Positions 45,214 through 54,553 of a stretch of 60,223 bases of DNA are shown here, piece after piece. A model generated the notes under the pieces. It was not told where the DNA came from and did no database searches. It was given only the letters and a program-made list of their open reading frames with translations. Location: contig NZ_JAMBPQ010000043.1 of NCBI RefSeq assembly GCF_024206495.1, positions 1-60,223 on the forward strand, read 5' to 3'. This DNA comes from Paraburkholderia sp. CNPSo 3272. Its GTDB lineage: Bacteria; Pseudomonadota; Gammaproteobacteria; Burkholderiales; Burkholderiaceae. A program made the position numbers and the translations under genes. How positions within the stretch are numbered: position 1 is the first letter of the stretch; every line of letters starts with the position of its first letter.

Positions 45214-45368
45214 GACTTTTCCCTCCGCAATTTGGCGCGCGGTGTCCTCGCCGCCGTATCGGCCGGAGCCGCAATTGGCGTGCCCATATGCGTCGCAATG
45301 GCCGCGTTGGCAACAATGCGTTGCCCGTCAGATTTGACTTGCGCGAGCGTCTGGGGCTGGCAACGAGA

Positions 45369-45995
45369 TCAGCATGGGGCGGAAAGATCCGGGTTCGCCG
45401 TGATCTCCTCAAAGCGCCTCAGCGTCGCCACGCTACACACCATGTTCTCGTACAAGTCGATTGCCAGCGCGGTCTCGACACCGCGCCGTTCAAGGCCGCA
45501 TATCCGGCGCTCCTGGTCCGCCACCAGTTCGAACGCGCGCACAATGCGTTGATGCTGCCGAGTCGCTATGGCCGACTTCGTGCCCCTCTCGCCCGCCCGG
45601 CACACACCACTAAGCGGCGGTGGATGCGCGCTTGCACTTCCACACTTCTTGCGTCCTGAAACCCTCGCAAGGGTGTCGAGAAGCGCGCTTGGGTCAAACG
45701 GTTTATGGAGAAAACCTTCGGCAGCAATCGCTACATCTGTGTCTTCGCCGGACATGAGAATGACTGAAACATCGCAAAATCGGGGGATAGCTCGCAACAT
45801 GGAAATCGCGTCTGGCCCTTCGAGAACGGGCATGTGGACGTCGGAGACAATCACCTCCGGCGTGGCAGCAAGGGCCGCCGAAACCGCTTCGAGGCCATTC
45901 CCCGCAGTCGAGACTTCGTGCCCGGCGTCGTCCAGCAAGGTCTGAAGCGCATCACGAAAGGCTGTATCGTCGTCAGCCAGCAGCACGCGGCTCAT
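45369..45995 (-). CDS. Response regulator receiver protein
   Basis: The 208-aa protein has a complete receiver domain (residues 1-115): acidic pocket D8/D9, phosphoacceptor D52 in VIVSDVHMPVLEG, S82 in VILMSGEDT and K98 in FLHKPFD. The remaining 90 or so residues (GRKKCGSASAHPPPLSGVCR onward) match no output domain I know and contain no visible helix-turn-helix. No histidine kinase gene is adjacent, so it is an orphan. It may act by protein-protein contact. Confidence 0.8.
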   Translation of the reverse strand: MSRVLLADDDTAFRDALQTLLDDAGHEVSTAGNGLEAVSAALAATPEVIVSDVHMPVLEGPDAISMLRAIPRFCDVSVILMSGEDTDVAIAAEGFLHKPFDPSALLDTLARVSGRKKCGSASAHPPPLSGVCRAGERGTKSAIATRQHQRIVRAFELVADQERRICGLERRGVETALAIDLYENMVCSVATLRRFEEITANPDLSAPC

Positions 45996-46234
45996 CGCTA
46001 TTTCCCGTACAGTTCGCTATTTCGCAGCATCGGCCGTTCCCACTGACAAAAGGCAGCAAGACGCTGCGACGGGCGTGGCGGCGGGGCGCGCTCGCATCTT
46101 TCAAATACGCGACATCCAACGGTACTGTTTGGTAATAATCCGCGCATACAATTCTGTTCGTGACAGCTGTCCCGTCGACGGCCATAACGAAAGGTGCTGA
46201 CCGGATCGCGTCGCGCGCCAGGAGCAGAGGTTAC

Positions 46235-48268
46235 ATGCAGGGACGCAAGGATGACGCCGGTGGCGCAGAAGGTAGCACCGAACAGGTTCCCGTCTCCAAT
46301 GGCGTGACTCAGTTCGACGTGCCTCGCCTTTTGGAACTGACCACGGGCCGCCAGCCGGCGGCGCCCACTATTGCCTTGGCCCCGGAATTACCGGGTACCC
46401 GCAAAGGCTTGCGAACAGTGGCGACTTCACGATTGTTCGTCGGGTTGCTTGCGCTTGCCCTCGTTTGTGCGTGGCTCCTGCCCGGCACGCTGGGCCACGA
46501 TCCGTGGAAGCAGGACGAAACGTACACCTTCGGCATCATCGAACACATGCTCGACACCGGCGACCTGGTCGTCCCGACCAACGCCGGTCAGCCCTTCATG
46601 GAAAAGCCGCCCATCTACGATTGGGTGGCAGCCTCACTCGCCTGGACATTCGGCCGTTTTCTCCCGCTGCACGACGCGGCTCGTCTCGCGAGCGTCGTAT
46701 TCGCAGCGCTCACGCTTGCCTGCACGGCACGCCTCGCCCGGCGGGCTACCGGCGCCGAGCGCTGGACCGACGTGCGCGTGTCCGGAATGATCGCCCTCTT
46801 CGCCAGCACGCTGGTGATCGTCAAACATATCCACGACATGATGACCGACGTCGCGCTGATGGCCGGCGCCGCGCTGGCGTTCTGCGCACTTTACGATCTT
46901 GTCTGCGCTCACTTGCAGATGGAAGACAGATTACGTCGTTATCCTAACGGAGACTGCAACGTTGCACCCGCACGACCAGATTCCACAGCTTCACAGCAAG
47001 CGACCAGCGATTGCCAGGGCCCTCGCACGCAAAGCCCCGCTGCCCGGCATGCCGCCGCAATGTTCGGCGTTGGCGTCGGCATCGCCTTTCTGGCAAAGGG
47101 CCTGTTCCTGCCGCTCGTGTTCGGCGCGACCATCTGTGCGGCGATGCTGCTTTACCCTGCATGCCGTAGCAGCCGTTTTGCGCGCTCACTGGCGCGCTCG
47201 GCGCTGTACTTCGCGCCGTTCGCACTGATCTGGCCGTTGTGCCTCTATCTGCGCTCCGAATCGCTGTTCAGAATCTGGCTGTGGGACAACAACATCGGCC
47301 GCTTCTTCGGCTTTTCCGTAGCGCAACTAGGCTCGGAAAACGTCGGCCACCTATTTGTGCTGCGTACGGCGTTGACAGTCGGCTTTCCAGTCGTGCCGCT
47401 CGCGCTCGTGGCGCTAGCGGGGGGCGCCTGGCGACGTCTACGCGATCCCGAAGTTGCGCTGCCGGTGCTGTTTTCCGGGATCGGCTTCGCGGTACTGCAG
47501 GCGTCGGCGACAGTGCGCGAACTCTACATCCTGCCGTTCATCGCCCCGCTCTCCCTGTTGGCAATGCAGGGAGTCCGCTATCTGCCGCAGCGCGTACACC
47601 TCGCGTGGGACCTGACGAGCCGTATCGTGTTCGGCTCGTTCGTGGTGCTTGTATGGGCGGTATGGTGGACGATGACGGCCTCCCCCCATACCCACGGTGT
47701 CCTGCATTTGCTTGGCCGTTGGCTCCCGCTCGACTGGGTGATGCCAATTCAGCCGAAGCTGATCGTCGCGGCGCTCGCCCTCACACTCGGGTGGGTATTG
47801 CTGCTGCCGCTGCTCAAGTCAGCAGGCCGCTGGCGCGGCGCATTCAGCTGGTGCCTGGGCGCCGTCGTCGCATGGGGGCTCGTCGGCACGCTGCTGCTGC
47901 CCTGGCTCGACGTCGCGAAGAGCTATCGCGCACCCTTCGAGGATCTGCGTGCCAAACTGAACAGCACCTGGAAAGCGGGCGACTGCATGGCAAGCAGCGG
48001 GCTAGGCGAATCCGAGGCGCCCATGCTCTACTACTTCGCCGGTGTCCTGCACGTGCCTACCACGGACCCTCAGGACACGACGTGCAACTGGCTCATTGAA
48101 CAGGGTCGACCTACGCAGGCACAGGTACCCGCCGGAGGCTGGCGGCTGTACTGGGAGGGCAGCCGTCCGGGTGACAACGACGAGTTGCTGCGCGTCTATG
48201 AGCGCGTGGCGACAACGACGGCTCCGGGTCGACTTCAGCCGACCGGATTTCGCGCAAGCCTCGATTGA
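46235..48268 (+). CDS. PMT/ArnT-family glycosyltransferase, integral membrane
   Basis: About 677 aa from ATG 46235 (AGGAGCAGAGG upstream; a GTG at 46160 extends it). After a 65-residue hydrophilic N-tail, 10-12 TM helices begin at LFVGLLALALVCAWLLPG. The first periplasmic loop GHDPWKQDETYTFGIIEHML contains the Asp-Glu typical of GT83/PMT enzymes (ArnT DE motif), and MEKPPIYDWVA follows. Substrate would be polyprenyl-phosphate-linked sugar transferred to lipid A or protein. Residues about 245-290 carry an odd low-complexity insertion (RPDSTASQQATSDCQGPRTQ). Acts at the periplasmic face; no sugar-synthesis genes are adjacent. Confidence 0.78.
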   Translation: MQGRKDDAGGAEGSTEQVPVSNGVTQFDVPRLLELTTGRQPAAPTIALAPELPGTRKGLRTVATSRLFVGLLALALVCAWLLPGTLGHDPWKQDETYTFGIIEHMLDTGDLVVPTNAGQPFMEKPPIYDWVAASLAWTFGRFLPLHDAARLASVVFAALTLACTARLARRATGAERWTDVRVSGMIALFASTLVIVKHIHDMMTDVALMAGAALAFCALYDLVCAHLQMEDRLRRYPNGDCNVAPARPDSTASQQATSDCQGPRTQSPAARHAAAMFGVGVGIAFLAKGLFLPLVFGATICAAMLLYPACRSSRFARSLARSALYFAPFALIWPLCLYLRSESLFRIWLWDNNIGRFFGFSVAQLGSENVGHLFVLRTALTVGFPVVPLALVALAGGAWRRLRDPEVALPVLFSGIGFAVLQASATVRELYILPFIAPLSLLAMQGVRYLPQRVHLAWDLTSRIVFGSFVVLVWAVWWTMTASPHTHGVLHLLGRWLPLDWVMPIQPKLIVAALALTLGWVLLLPLLKSAGRWRGAFSWCLGAVVAWGLVGTLLLPWLDVAKSYRAPFEDLRAKLNSTWKAGDCMASSGLGESEAPMLYYFAGVLHVPTTDPQDTTCNWLIEQGRPTQAQVPAGGWRLYWEGSRPGDNDELLRVYERVATTTAPGRLQPTGFRASLD

Positions 48269-48377
48269 CCGGATGTGCGCTCTGACCAAAGGGTGGTCTC
48301 TCGCAAAACAGAAGCCGCGCCAAACGTTGGAGGACTCGCGGAACGAGTTATCGCCCGCATTTTGGCATGCCGTAGGC

Positions 48378-48617
48378 TTACGACCCGTCCTCTCCCAGAA
48401 CGGCATCGATAGCCGCTTGACCAGCCTTCTCTGCGATCTCCAAGGCCCTTTCGAGTGTGAGCGGCCCTTTGCGAAGCTTCGTCTCGGCGCCGAGTTCTTC
48501 GACCACGCCGGGATTTTCGTTTCCCGTTATCCAGAACGTTGCGTCATAGAGGCCTCTGGAAGCCTCCGTCAGCCTCACATGGATTTCAAAACCGCGATGC
48601 GAGAAAACTCGATGCAT
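48378..48617 (-). CDS. Small hypothetical protein (79 aa)
   Basis: Begins MHRVFSHRGFEIHVRLTEAS with GGAGC upstream of ATG 48617; then FWITGNENPGVVEELGAETK and LERALEIAEKAGQAAIDAVL. Compact alpha/beta protein of unrecognised family. Two similar-sized unknown genes lie upstream on the same strand. Confidence 0.55.
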   Translation of the reverse strand: MHRVFSHRGFEIHVRLTEASRGLYDATFWITGNENPGVVEELGAETKLRKGPLTLERALEIAEKAGQAAIDAVLGEDGS

Positions 48618-48747
48618 GGAAGCTCCGCGGAAATGACAAGGCAATCCTGTTAGCCAACTTGCTGCACGTGTCGCGAACTTTGCACGTGTTCGATCGCATG
48701 CCGGCAAGCCTCAAAGCGGCGCGGAACGCCTGATTCCATCGTGATCG

Positions 48748-48996
48748 TCAGGCTGCGCGACTGTTGAGAAGGGCCATGATCTGCCCCGCCTCGCAATCCG
48801 ACTCGCAACTCGGCATACCGCTTTCGCGTAACAGCGCGCGGACTGCGACGAACATCCGGTAAGCTTGCGGGTCGACCTCATGGCGACGGTCGCCGATCAG
48901 GCTATCCAGGTCGGCGTTCGCATCCGACGGAAAAAATTCGTCGATAATGTCGCGGCCGCGGACCTGGATGCGTCTGAGCAGGTCGTTTCTGTTCAC
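48748..48996 (-). CDS. Small hypothetical protein (82 aa)
   Basis: The 82-aa protein MNRNDLLRRIQVRGRDIIDE... has a GGAGG-like Shine-Dalgarno (TGGAGGTTCACC) and helical, charged character. It contains two cysteines (SGMPSCESDCEAG) near the C-terminus. No family recognised. Confidence 0.55.
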   Translation of the reverse strand: MNRNDLLRRIQVRGRDIIDEFFPSDANADLDSLIGDRRHEVDPQAYRMFVAVRALLRESGMPSCESDCEAGQIMALLNSRAA

Positions 48997-49075
48997 GGTG
49001 AACCTCCATCGATACCGAAGAAAGCCATAGCCATTGCTTCAGGCGCAACAGTGGCTACGTGAATGGAAAAAATGT

Positions 49076-49366
49076 TCAGGACTTCAAATCGACCACAATC
49101 TCGCCCGGTGAACCGGTATCGATGAGGCGCTCGGCATATTCGATCGATGCACGACGCGCATCGCCCGCGCTTCCGAATGGGCGGCTGGCTGCGAGGCAAA
49201 ACACCCGGCTCCGTTGAGTGCCGTCTGGCTCCTGCGGCCACAGGATCCGCACAGCAGCATCAAACCCCTCGTCGTAGTTATGGGAGCCACCGGACGCGGT
49301 TGGTCGGTGCGGATAAACCAGTGGGCAAATCTCAAGTCCACGGTAGAGACGGGCAGCGACAGTCAT
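49076..49366 (-). CDS. Small hypothetical protein (96 aa)
   Basis: Start MTVAARLYRGLEICPLVYPH at 49366 is supported by GAAGGTGA. The rest has a central NYDEGFDAAVRILWPQEPDG and C-terminal RRASIEYAERLIDTGSPGEI. It may be a small alpha/beta protein; unknown family. The three small genes (48378, 48748, 49076) have gaps of 130 and 79 nt and could be one transcript. Confidence 0.5.
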   Translation of the reverse strand: MTVAARLYRGLEICPLVYPHRPTASGGSHNYDEGFDAAVRILWPQEPDGTQRSRVFCLAASRPFGSAGDARRASIEYAERLIDTGSPGEIVVDLKS

Positions 49367-49390
49367 GGAGTCACCTTCTGGCCGCACGTT

Positions 49391-50198
49391 TGCGGCAAAA
49401 GCGGAGATAAGGGCGCACGCGGCCGCCTCGACACATCTGGACAGCGGTCGATCGCGTTTCGTGGTCTGCGATGGAGGGAAGCGGCTCGATCCCTGAGGAA
49501 GGCTGCAGGAGGAGGGCTGGGATCGGTCGCAGGTCGACTGACGCTCTCATGTTACCCCTCTTCAGCCGTTTGTACAGCGAAAGTTCCCGACCCGTATCCT
49601 GCACGCTGTCAGACCCAGTCTGTCGGCAGCAGGCAATCCGGTCCCGGGTCTGCTCCCGTGCAGTGTCGGCGGACAGCACGCCTGCGTATCGGACCGCTTC
49701 GTTGGTCCGCACCCCCCATCTGCGGCCTTGATCGATAAGGTCTCCTTTCGGACGTCCGCCTTACGTCGTTCCACTGTTCCCGTCGCGAATCTGCAGGTCC
49801 GGGACGCCCATTCTTTGCTCCATTTCCCGCGGGATGAGCGAGGACCGCGCGGTCTCCGCAAGCCGGCGACATGCTGGCTCATATCCACTAGCGCCAAGGC
49901 AAAGTCTCGCGTGCCGTAGAGAATGGCGAAGCCTGGACCAGGCGAAGCTTTTCGAGATGCCGCAATGAGGATTGGCGCGAGCGGATGTCCGGTTAAGTCA
50001 ATCGTGACTGCCAGCCGTTCCGGACCTGGCGCGGAATAGCCCATGGATCGGCCGCCGCACAAGACATAGCGCCTTCTTGTTACGTTTTTGCGACAGTCTT
50101 TTTTTTTCGTTTCTTGAGTTTGCAGGAGGTGCCGTATCCTCCGGCGCGCAGTAACGAATAAACCAATCCAAAAGATACTCAGGGACACTGAATTACAG
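49391..50198. other. Long non-coding stretch before the porin
   Basis: Several antisense-type open frames occur, but none looks like a real protein. Stems are visible (CGGACC-N8-GGTCCG about 49687-49706, and GGAGG-N8-CCTCC about 50126-50143). The last part (50090-50198) contains T-rich sequence and is probably the porin promoter and leader. The presence of an undetected small RNA is possible. Confidence 0.4.
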
Positions 50199-51365
50199 AT
50201 GAAAAACAGCACCCTCAAGGCAACGGTTATCGCTGTTGCTGCTTTCGCCGCATCCTCGGCAGCAATGGCACAGTCGTCGGTCACCCTGTACGGCATGCTG
50301 GACGCTGGTATCAGCTACACCTCGAACGTTAATGGCCACTCGGAAGTCGCCCTCGTTGGCGGCGCCTCGGGTTCGAACAAGTGGGGCCTCCAGGGTCAGG
50401 AAGACCTCGGCGGCGGCCTCAAGGCGGTCTTCAAGCTCGAAAATGGTTTCAACATTGCCAGCGGCGGCATCGGCGGCCAGGGCCCCATTGGCTCCTCCCG
50501 TTCGCTGTTTAACCGCCAGGCCTACGTCGGCCTCACGTCGGATCAGTACGGTACCCTGCGTATGGGTCGCCAGATCGACGCAGTGACGGAAATGGTTCAA
50601 GGCCTGACGGGCGACGCCGTTTCGGCGTCGACATTCTCGACCCCGGGCGACGTGGACAACAACGACAACACGACGAACCAGAACAACGCCGTCAAGTACA
50701 TTTCACCGGTTTTCCACGGCTTCCAGGCTGAAGGCGCGTACTCGTTCGGCGGCGTTGCCGGCGCGATGGGTTCGGGTCAATCGTGGTCGGTGGCTGCAGA
50801 CTACGCCCAAGGCGGTCTGACGGTCGCGGGCGGCTACTTCCATGCCGCGAACCAGGGTGAGAACGGCTGGCAGAACGCAACGGCGCAACCGTCGTTCGGC
50901 GGTGCGCTGGGCTATCCGAATTCGGGTTACTACGGTGGCAATGCGTTCAAGAGCGCGGGCATCGCTCAAATCGCTGGCCAATACCAGTTTGGTCCGTACA
51001 CGGCTGGCCTGCGTTACTCGAACGCTCAATATGAAGGCAACGATGGCCAGGAATCGATCCACTTCAACGTAGTGGGCGCCCTTCTGCAGTATCAGGCAAC
51101 CCCGGCGCTGTCGCTGGCTGCTGGATACACGTACGTCTACGGTTCGGCAGCCACGCCTGCACAAGCCGCTGAGGGCCGCACAATGGCCTCGATCAACCAG
51201 GCCTCGCTGGGTGCTACGTACGCGCTGTCGAAGCTCACCTCGGTATACGTCATGGGTGCCTACGTTCACGCTCAGGGCGCTCAGGCTTCGGCTGCCGACT
51301 TCGGCAATACGGCATCGGGCGGCAACCAGGTTCAAGCCAACATTGGCATGTACCACCGGTTCTAA
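50199..51365 (+). CDS. Outer-membrane porin (Gram-negative trimeric type)
   Basis: The 388-aa porin has signal peptide MKNSTLKATVIAVAAFAASS... cleaved before QSSVTLYGMLDAGISYTSNV. The barrel has GSNKWGLQGQEDLGGGLKAV, the constriction-loop region MGRQIDAVTEMVQGLTGD, and C-terminal QVQANIGMYHRF with the terminal Phe. Its codon usage favours highly expressed codons (for example gcg, ctg, ggc plus ggt, tcg), suggesting a major porin. The region ahead has an unusually long upstream non-coding segment. Confidence 0.9.
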   Translation: MKNSTLKATVIAVAAFAASSAAMAQSSVTLYGMLDAGISYTSNVNGHSEVALVGGASGSNKWGLQGQEDLGGGLKAVFKLENGFNIASGGIGGQGPIGSSRSLFNRQAYVGLTSDQYGTLRMGRQIDAVTEMVQGLTGDAVSASTFSTPGDVDNNDNTTNQNNAVKYISPVFHGFQAEGAYSFGGVAGAMGSGQSWSVAADYAQGGLTVAGGYFHAANQGENGWQNATAQPSFGGALGYPNSGYYGGNAFKSAGIAQIAGQYQFGPYTAGLRYSNAQYEGNDGQESIHFNVVGALLQYQATPALSLAAGYTYVYGSAATPAQAAEGRTMASINQASLGATYALSKLTSVYVMGAYVHAQGAQASAADFGNTASGGNQVQANIGMYHRF

Positions 51366-51470
51366 TAGCAGGTTCAGAAGCCCGGCGTAGTGGACGCACT
51401 ACCCGGGCCAGGAAAAGGGAGACCGGGCCTCATTAGATTGCGCAAGTAGCAGGTACACGGCATTCGGCCA

Positions 51471-51785
51471 CTATTGACTCGCTCCCTGCCCAATCCCCGC
51501 CTTTTTTTGCGCGTTCTCAAGATCCTGCGGATAGTTCTGGTCATTGGCGCGGCCGGGTTGGTAGCCCGCATCTTCAAGCTTCTTCAATTCGGCGTTCTTT
51601 TTCGCCCGAGCTTCCTTTCGGGCCTGTTTGCGTTCCGCTTTGGTCGGCTTCGCAGTCGACGCGCCCCCCATCGCTGCGGCATTTCCCGCACCCGAAGCGT
51701 CGTTCTGCGCGAAGGTTGGTGTGACTGCGCCGATCCCAAGCGATGCCGCGACGAGCAGGACCGACATTTGTCTGGCGATACGCAT
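51471..51785 (-). CDS. DUF4148 family exported protein
   Basis: The 104-aa protein has a signal peptide (MRIARQMSVLLVAASLGIGA, cleavage after TFA) and a Lys/Arg/Ala-rich helical middle (KAERKQARKEARAKKNAELK). The C-terminal motif KLEDAGYQPGRANDQNYPQD identifies DUF4148, common in Burkholderia periplasm and of unknown function. Good Shine-Dalgarno AGGAGGGA. Convergent with the porin. Confidence 0.8.
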   Translation of the reverse strand: MRIARQMSVLLVAASLGIGAVTPTFAQNDASGAGNAAAMGGASTAKPTKAERKQARKEARAKKNAELKKLEDAGYQPGRANDQNYPQDLENAQKKAGIGQGASQ

Positions 51786-52260
51786 TTTCTCCCTCCTGTT
51801 TTCGGTTGATTGATGCGGTGAGGCGGCCCATGGAAGTCGCTCAATGGGAATACCCAGTATAGGACAGTGACTGTCGCGCGGCGCCGGGGCGCGTGCCTGC
51901 CGTCTTGCTCACTTCTTGCTCTCAGGAAAGATACATCCGCCGTTGCGGACCGACTCCTTCACTTCTCGCGCATCGCCATGGGGCTGCGATTCACTCGAGC
52001 AACGAACTCCTTGCGGCGCCGAATGTACGACTTTGAATCTTGCTTCGCACTCCAAAGTACTATGTGAAGCAGAATGGGAATGAACATGAAACTGCAGTAT
52101 GAATCCACGAGCGTGGTCGCCGGATCGCCTGGTGGAGGTCGTCCGCCTCTGCTCACGCAGCACCACCGCCCTATGCTAACCGAGCGAGCATGCGATTGCC
52201 CGGCGCGATTGGGTTAATCAGCACCGCGCCTGCCTGAACGCACGCTGCCCGACTACTTCC
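51786..52260. other. Intergenic region, no gene seen
   Basis: No supported coding region, terminator or operator. Short frames on both strands have no Shine-Dalgarno. Confidence 0.4.
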
Positions 52261-52752
52261 TCAGGAACGCACACCCATGCCTCGCATGCGTCTTGCGAAA
52301 TGGGCTCGCTCTGCGTCGTCCATCAGCGCGAGAAACTGGTCCCCTTCCATGTGAATCAGTTCTTCGTGATCGCCCGCCTCGAAGTAGACGTCCGGTTGGC
52401 CGGCCAGGTTCGTCTCGAGGTAGGTTTTCATGCCATACGCCGCACAGATCGGCGGCAGCGCCCCCGCATCGCAGTCCTTGAACAGCTCGCGCAATTCGTC
52501 TTCCGTAGCAAGGCCGAGCCTGCGCCCTGTCTTGTTCCAAAGCTCGGACAATTGCACGGCGTAGGTCGAGGGCAGCACAACAGCCACATAGCCGTGCTCG
52601 TCCTCGAGCAGCACCGTCTTGGCAAGACGGTCGCCGGGAATGTGCGCCGCAGCAGCGCTTTCCATGCTCGAATGACTGTACGGATGGCGCACGATTTCGT
52701 AACGTGAGCCCTTGCTGCGCAGGCGCTCCTGCAGAGTGGCCGACATCGACAT
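52261..52752 (-). CDS. YbaK/aminoacyl-tRNA deacylase domain protein
   Basis: The 163-aa protein has the YbaK/ProX fold: LQERLRSKGSRYEIVRHPYS, RLAKTVLLEDEHGYVAVVLP (Lys in AKTVLL is the conserved catalytic region) and LRELFKDCDAGALPPICAAY. Such trans-editing factors hydrolyse mischarged aminoacyl-tRNA in the cytosol. Alternatively, a diverged member with another role. ACAGGAGGTGTGCC precedes the ATG. Confidence 0.85.
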   Translation of the reverse strand: MSMSATLQERLRSKGSRYEIVRHPYSHSSMESAAAAHIPGDRLAKTVLLEDEHGYVAVVLPSTYAVQLSELWNKTGRRLGLATEDELRELFKDCDAGALPPICAAYGMKTYLETNLAGQPDVYFEAGDHEELIHMEGDQFLALMDDAERAHFARRMRGMGVRS

Positions 52753-52917
52753 GGCACACCTCCTGTCGAATGCGTAGAAAATACCAGCCTTCAGTAATCC
52801 ATTCAGGATAGTTCACTCGCGCGCAAATGGCACGCCGGCACCGACGCCGCTAACCTGCAGCTCGCGTCCGCGGCAGCGAGACTCTACGCTGTCGCCAGGC
52901 AAGAGAACCCACCTTTC

Positions 52918-53226
52918 TCATCGGGGTTGAACCTGCTGGCACTCCGTGTTGAACCAATAGTCGACCAGACGCTGCGCCGCCTGCAGATCGTCTGGGTAGT
53001 AAGGGTCGTCGTACCAGGGTGACGGGTCGTAGCCCGCTTTCCTCAGGGCCGCTAGTTCGCTCTGGTGTTGCGCCATCGTCGGAGGCGCGTTGCTTCTTAG
53101 CGCGGCCAGGTCACGGCATTCCGTTGGGCTCAGATGTGGCCCGCTTTGTGGCACGCCAGCTGCACATCCAGTCAGCAGGAGCCCCGACGCAGCCAGCGTC
53201 GGGGCAATTTTCCGGAGGCTTTTCAT
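52918..53226 (-). CDS. DUF4148-like lipoprotein
   Basis: The 102-aa protein has a lipobox signal (MKSLRKIAPTLAASGLLLTGCAAG, Cys about 21) and a C-terminal part AALRKAGYDPSPWYDDPYYP followed by DDLQAAQRLVDYWFNTECQQ, the DUF4148 motif in an anchored version. An in-frame ATG 25 codons upstream would spoil the signal, so the ATG at 53226 is used. Confidence 0.72.
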   Translation of the reverse strand: MKSLRKIAPTLAASGLLLTGCAAGVPQSGPHLSPTECRDLAALRSNAPPTMAQHQSELAALRKAGYDPSPWYDDPYYPDDLQAAQRLVDYWFNTECQQVQPR

Positions 53227-53331
53227 GGCGCATCTCCACGCGTCTGATTGGCCCAGCGCAACCCGGGCTTCTACCGCACTGCAACTCCATGGTACGTCCA
53301 CGCGAGCTACCCATAATTCCTCGTCGCCACG

Positions 53332-53565
53332 ATGGCCATGAGCGTAAGCGCGCTGGGCTTGCTAGAAGGGGCCGCCGAAGCAATGGCGATGATCGTCAAG
53401 GTCTTCCGGGGGCTTGGCAAGCGTTTCGGACTGCCGACGGCTGCCGAAGTCCGGTCGAGCATCGACCTGTTCTTCCCGGCATGGCTTCGCCGGCTGGGCA
53501 GGGCCGCCGCGCCGAGCTCCGTGGCCTGGCCTATGGCGTTCCGAGCGACTCGGAAATGAACTTCG
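53332..53565 (+). pseudogene. Fragment of an MFS transporter gene
   Basis: The frame from 53332 reads SVSALGLLEGAAEAMAMIVKVF, matching the EG.AEA.A...KVFSG motif of one MFS group, then continues into RGLGKRF. About 80 nt later another frame reads AELRGLAYGVPSDSE, like the RGxAYGLRQ motif of the same proteins. The intervening region is deleted and the frame is broken, so only scattered pieces of a transporter gene remain. Confidence 0.55.
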
Positions 53566-53619
53566 GCAGGCACCTGCCTGCGCTGGGGCAAGCAGGCGAC
53601 GATCACGCAGACCCGCCGC

Positions 53620-54216
53620 TCACCGACGCGCGCTAACCGGCGTGTCCAGGTCGTCGGGCGCATCGACGAGCGTCCGCCGGCCCGCTTCGAGGATTTCGTC
53701 AGCGAAGGCCGGATCTGTTTCAGCGATTGCGCGCGACAGCACGAGCGCCCCCACCATCTGATTGAACGCTGCAATCGCAGCGCGACGGCTTTGTTGCGCC
53801 GTCGCGCCTTCCGTGGCGATCATGGCAGCCAGCCGGTCAAGATACACGGCGAGGCCGCGCGCATAGGGCACACGCGCCGCGTCGGTCATCCGGGGAGCGT
53901 CGCCCGCGAAGCCGGACAGGGGGCATCCGGCCTCGATGTTGTCACGGTGCGAGGTCGACAGGTAGCGCGCCGCCTGCTTCGCCAGACTGCCGGCGTTCGG
54001 CGAATCCGCATAGTCTTGCATCGCCTTTTCCATCACCGCGGCGACCAGCGCGTCCTTCGACTCGAAGTGGTTATAGAAGCCGCCCTGCGTGAAGCCGGCT
54101 TCCTTCATCAGCTCCGCCAGCCCGACGGCGTCGACGCCGCGCGCCCGGAACAGCCTCTCGGCGGCCGCGACAATCGCGCTCCGGTTTTCGGCGGCCTGCT
54201 GTCGTGACACCCCCAT
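53620..54216 (-). CDS. TetR/AcrR-family transcriptional regulator
   Basis: The 198-aa protein begins MGVSRQQAAENRSAIVAAAE with helix-turn-helix LMKEAGFTQGGFYNHFESKD (about 35-54). The ligand domain includes HRDNIEAGCPLSGFAGDAPR with one Cys and ATEGATAQQSRRAAIAAFNQ. AGGGAGGGATCG precedes the ATG. It is divergent from the SDR-OYE pair, 337 nt apart. TetR regulators with a conserved Cys next to OYE genes often sense electrophiles (NemR-like); that analogy is inference. Confidence 0.87.
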   Translation of the reverse strand: MGVSRQQAAENRSAIVAAAERLFRARGVDAVGLAELMKEAGFTQGGFYNHFESKDALVAAVMEKAMQDYADSPNAGSLAKQAARYLSTSHRDNIEAGCPLSGFAGDAPRMTDAARVPYARGLAVYLDRLAAMIATEGATAQQSRRAAIAAFNQMVGALVLSRAIAETDPAFADEILEAGRRTLVDAPDDLDTPVSARR

Positions 54217-54553
54217 CGATCCCTCCCTTATATAGATGATCGCATCGATTAAAAAACACAATGTCGATCACCATTGACACGTCCGAATTACCTCGACACA
54301 ATGCGCCATAAGACGATGGTGATCGACATTGAAATAAGTGTAGCCCACTTTCGCGCACAACGCGAAGCCACGTCGGCTCGGCACGGATGACAGTGGAGTG
54401 GGCCATCGCGGCCTTTGACGCCGGTGGCCGACGTATGTAGGTGCCGTTCGGCGGCGCAATGGCTCGCTACGCACTGGCAGGTTTGTTTTCAGCGGCTCTC
54501 ACGCGCGCGGCGAACCAGCGCACATGCGATTCAATCATCAGAAAGGACGAAAT
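54217..54553. promoter_or_regulatory. Divergent region with a 16-bp perfect inverted repeat
   Basis: CAATGTCGATCACCAT (54259-54274) and its exact complement ATGGTGATCGACATTG (54316-54331) are separated by 41 nt, so the repeat axis lies midway between the two genes. Each arm contains a GATCGACAT-type core. Two operator copies in opposed orientation for the adjacent TetR regulator are likely. A cruciform of this length is an alternative. Confidence 0.5.

Noticed and set aside
49735..49760. Third copy of the small RNA motif (GGTCTCCTTTCGG)
   Set aside because: Only 7-8 nt match, with no -10 box at the right distance and no terminator stem.
49562..50296. 244-aa minus-strand frame
   Set aside because: No Shine-Dalgarno, no domain resemblance; its start overlaps the porin gene.
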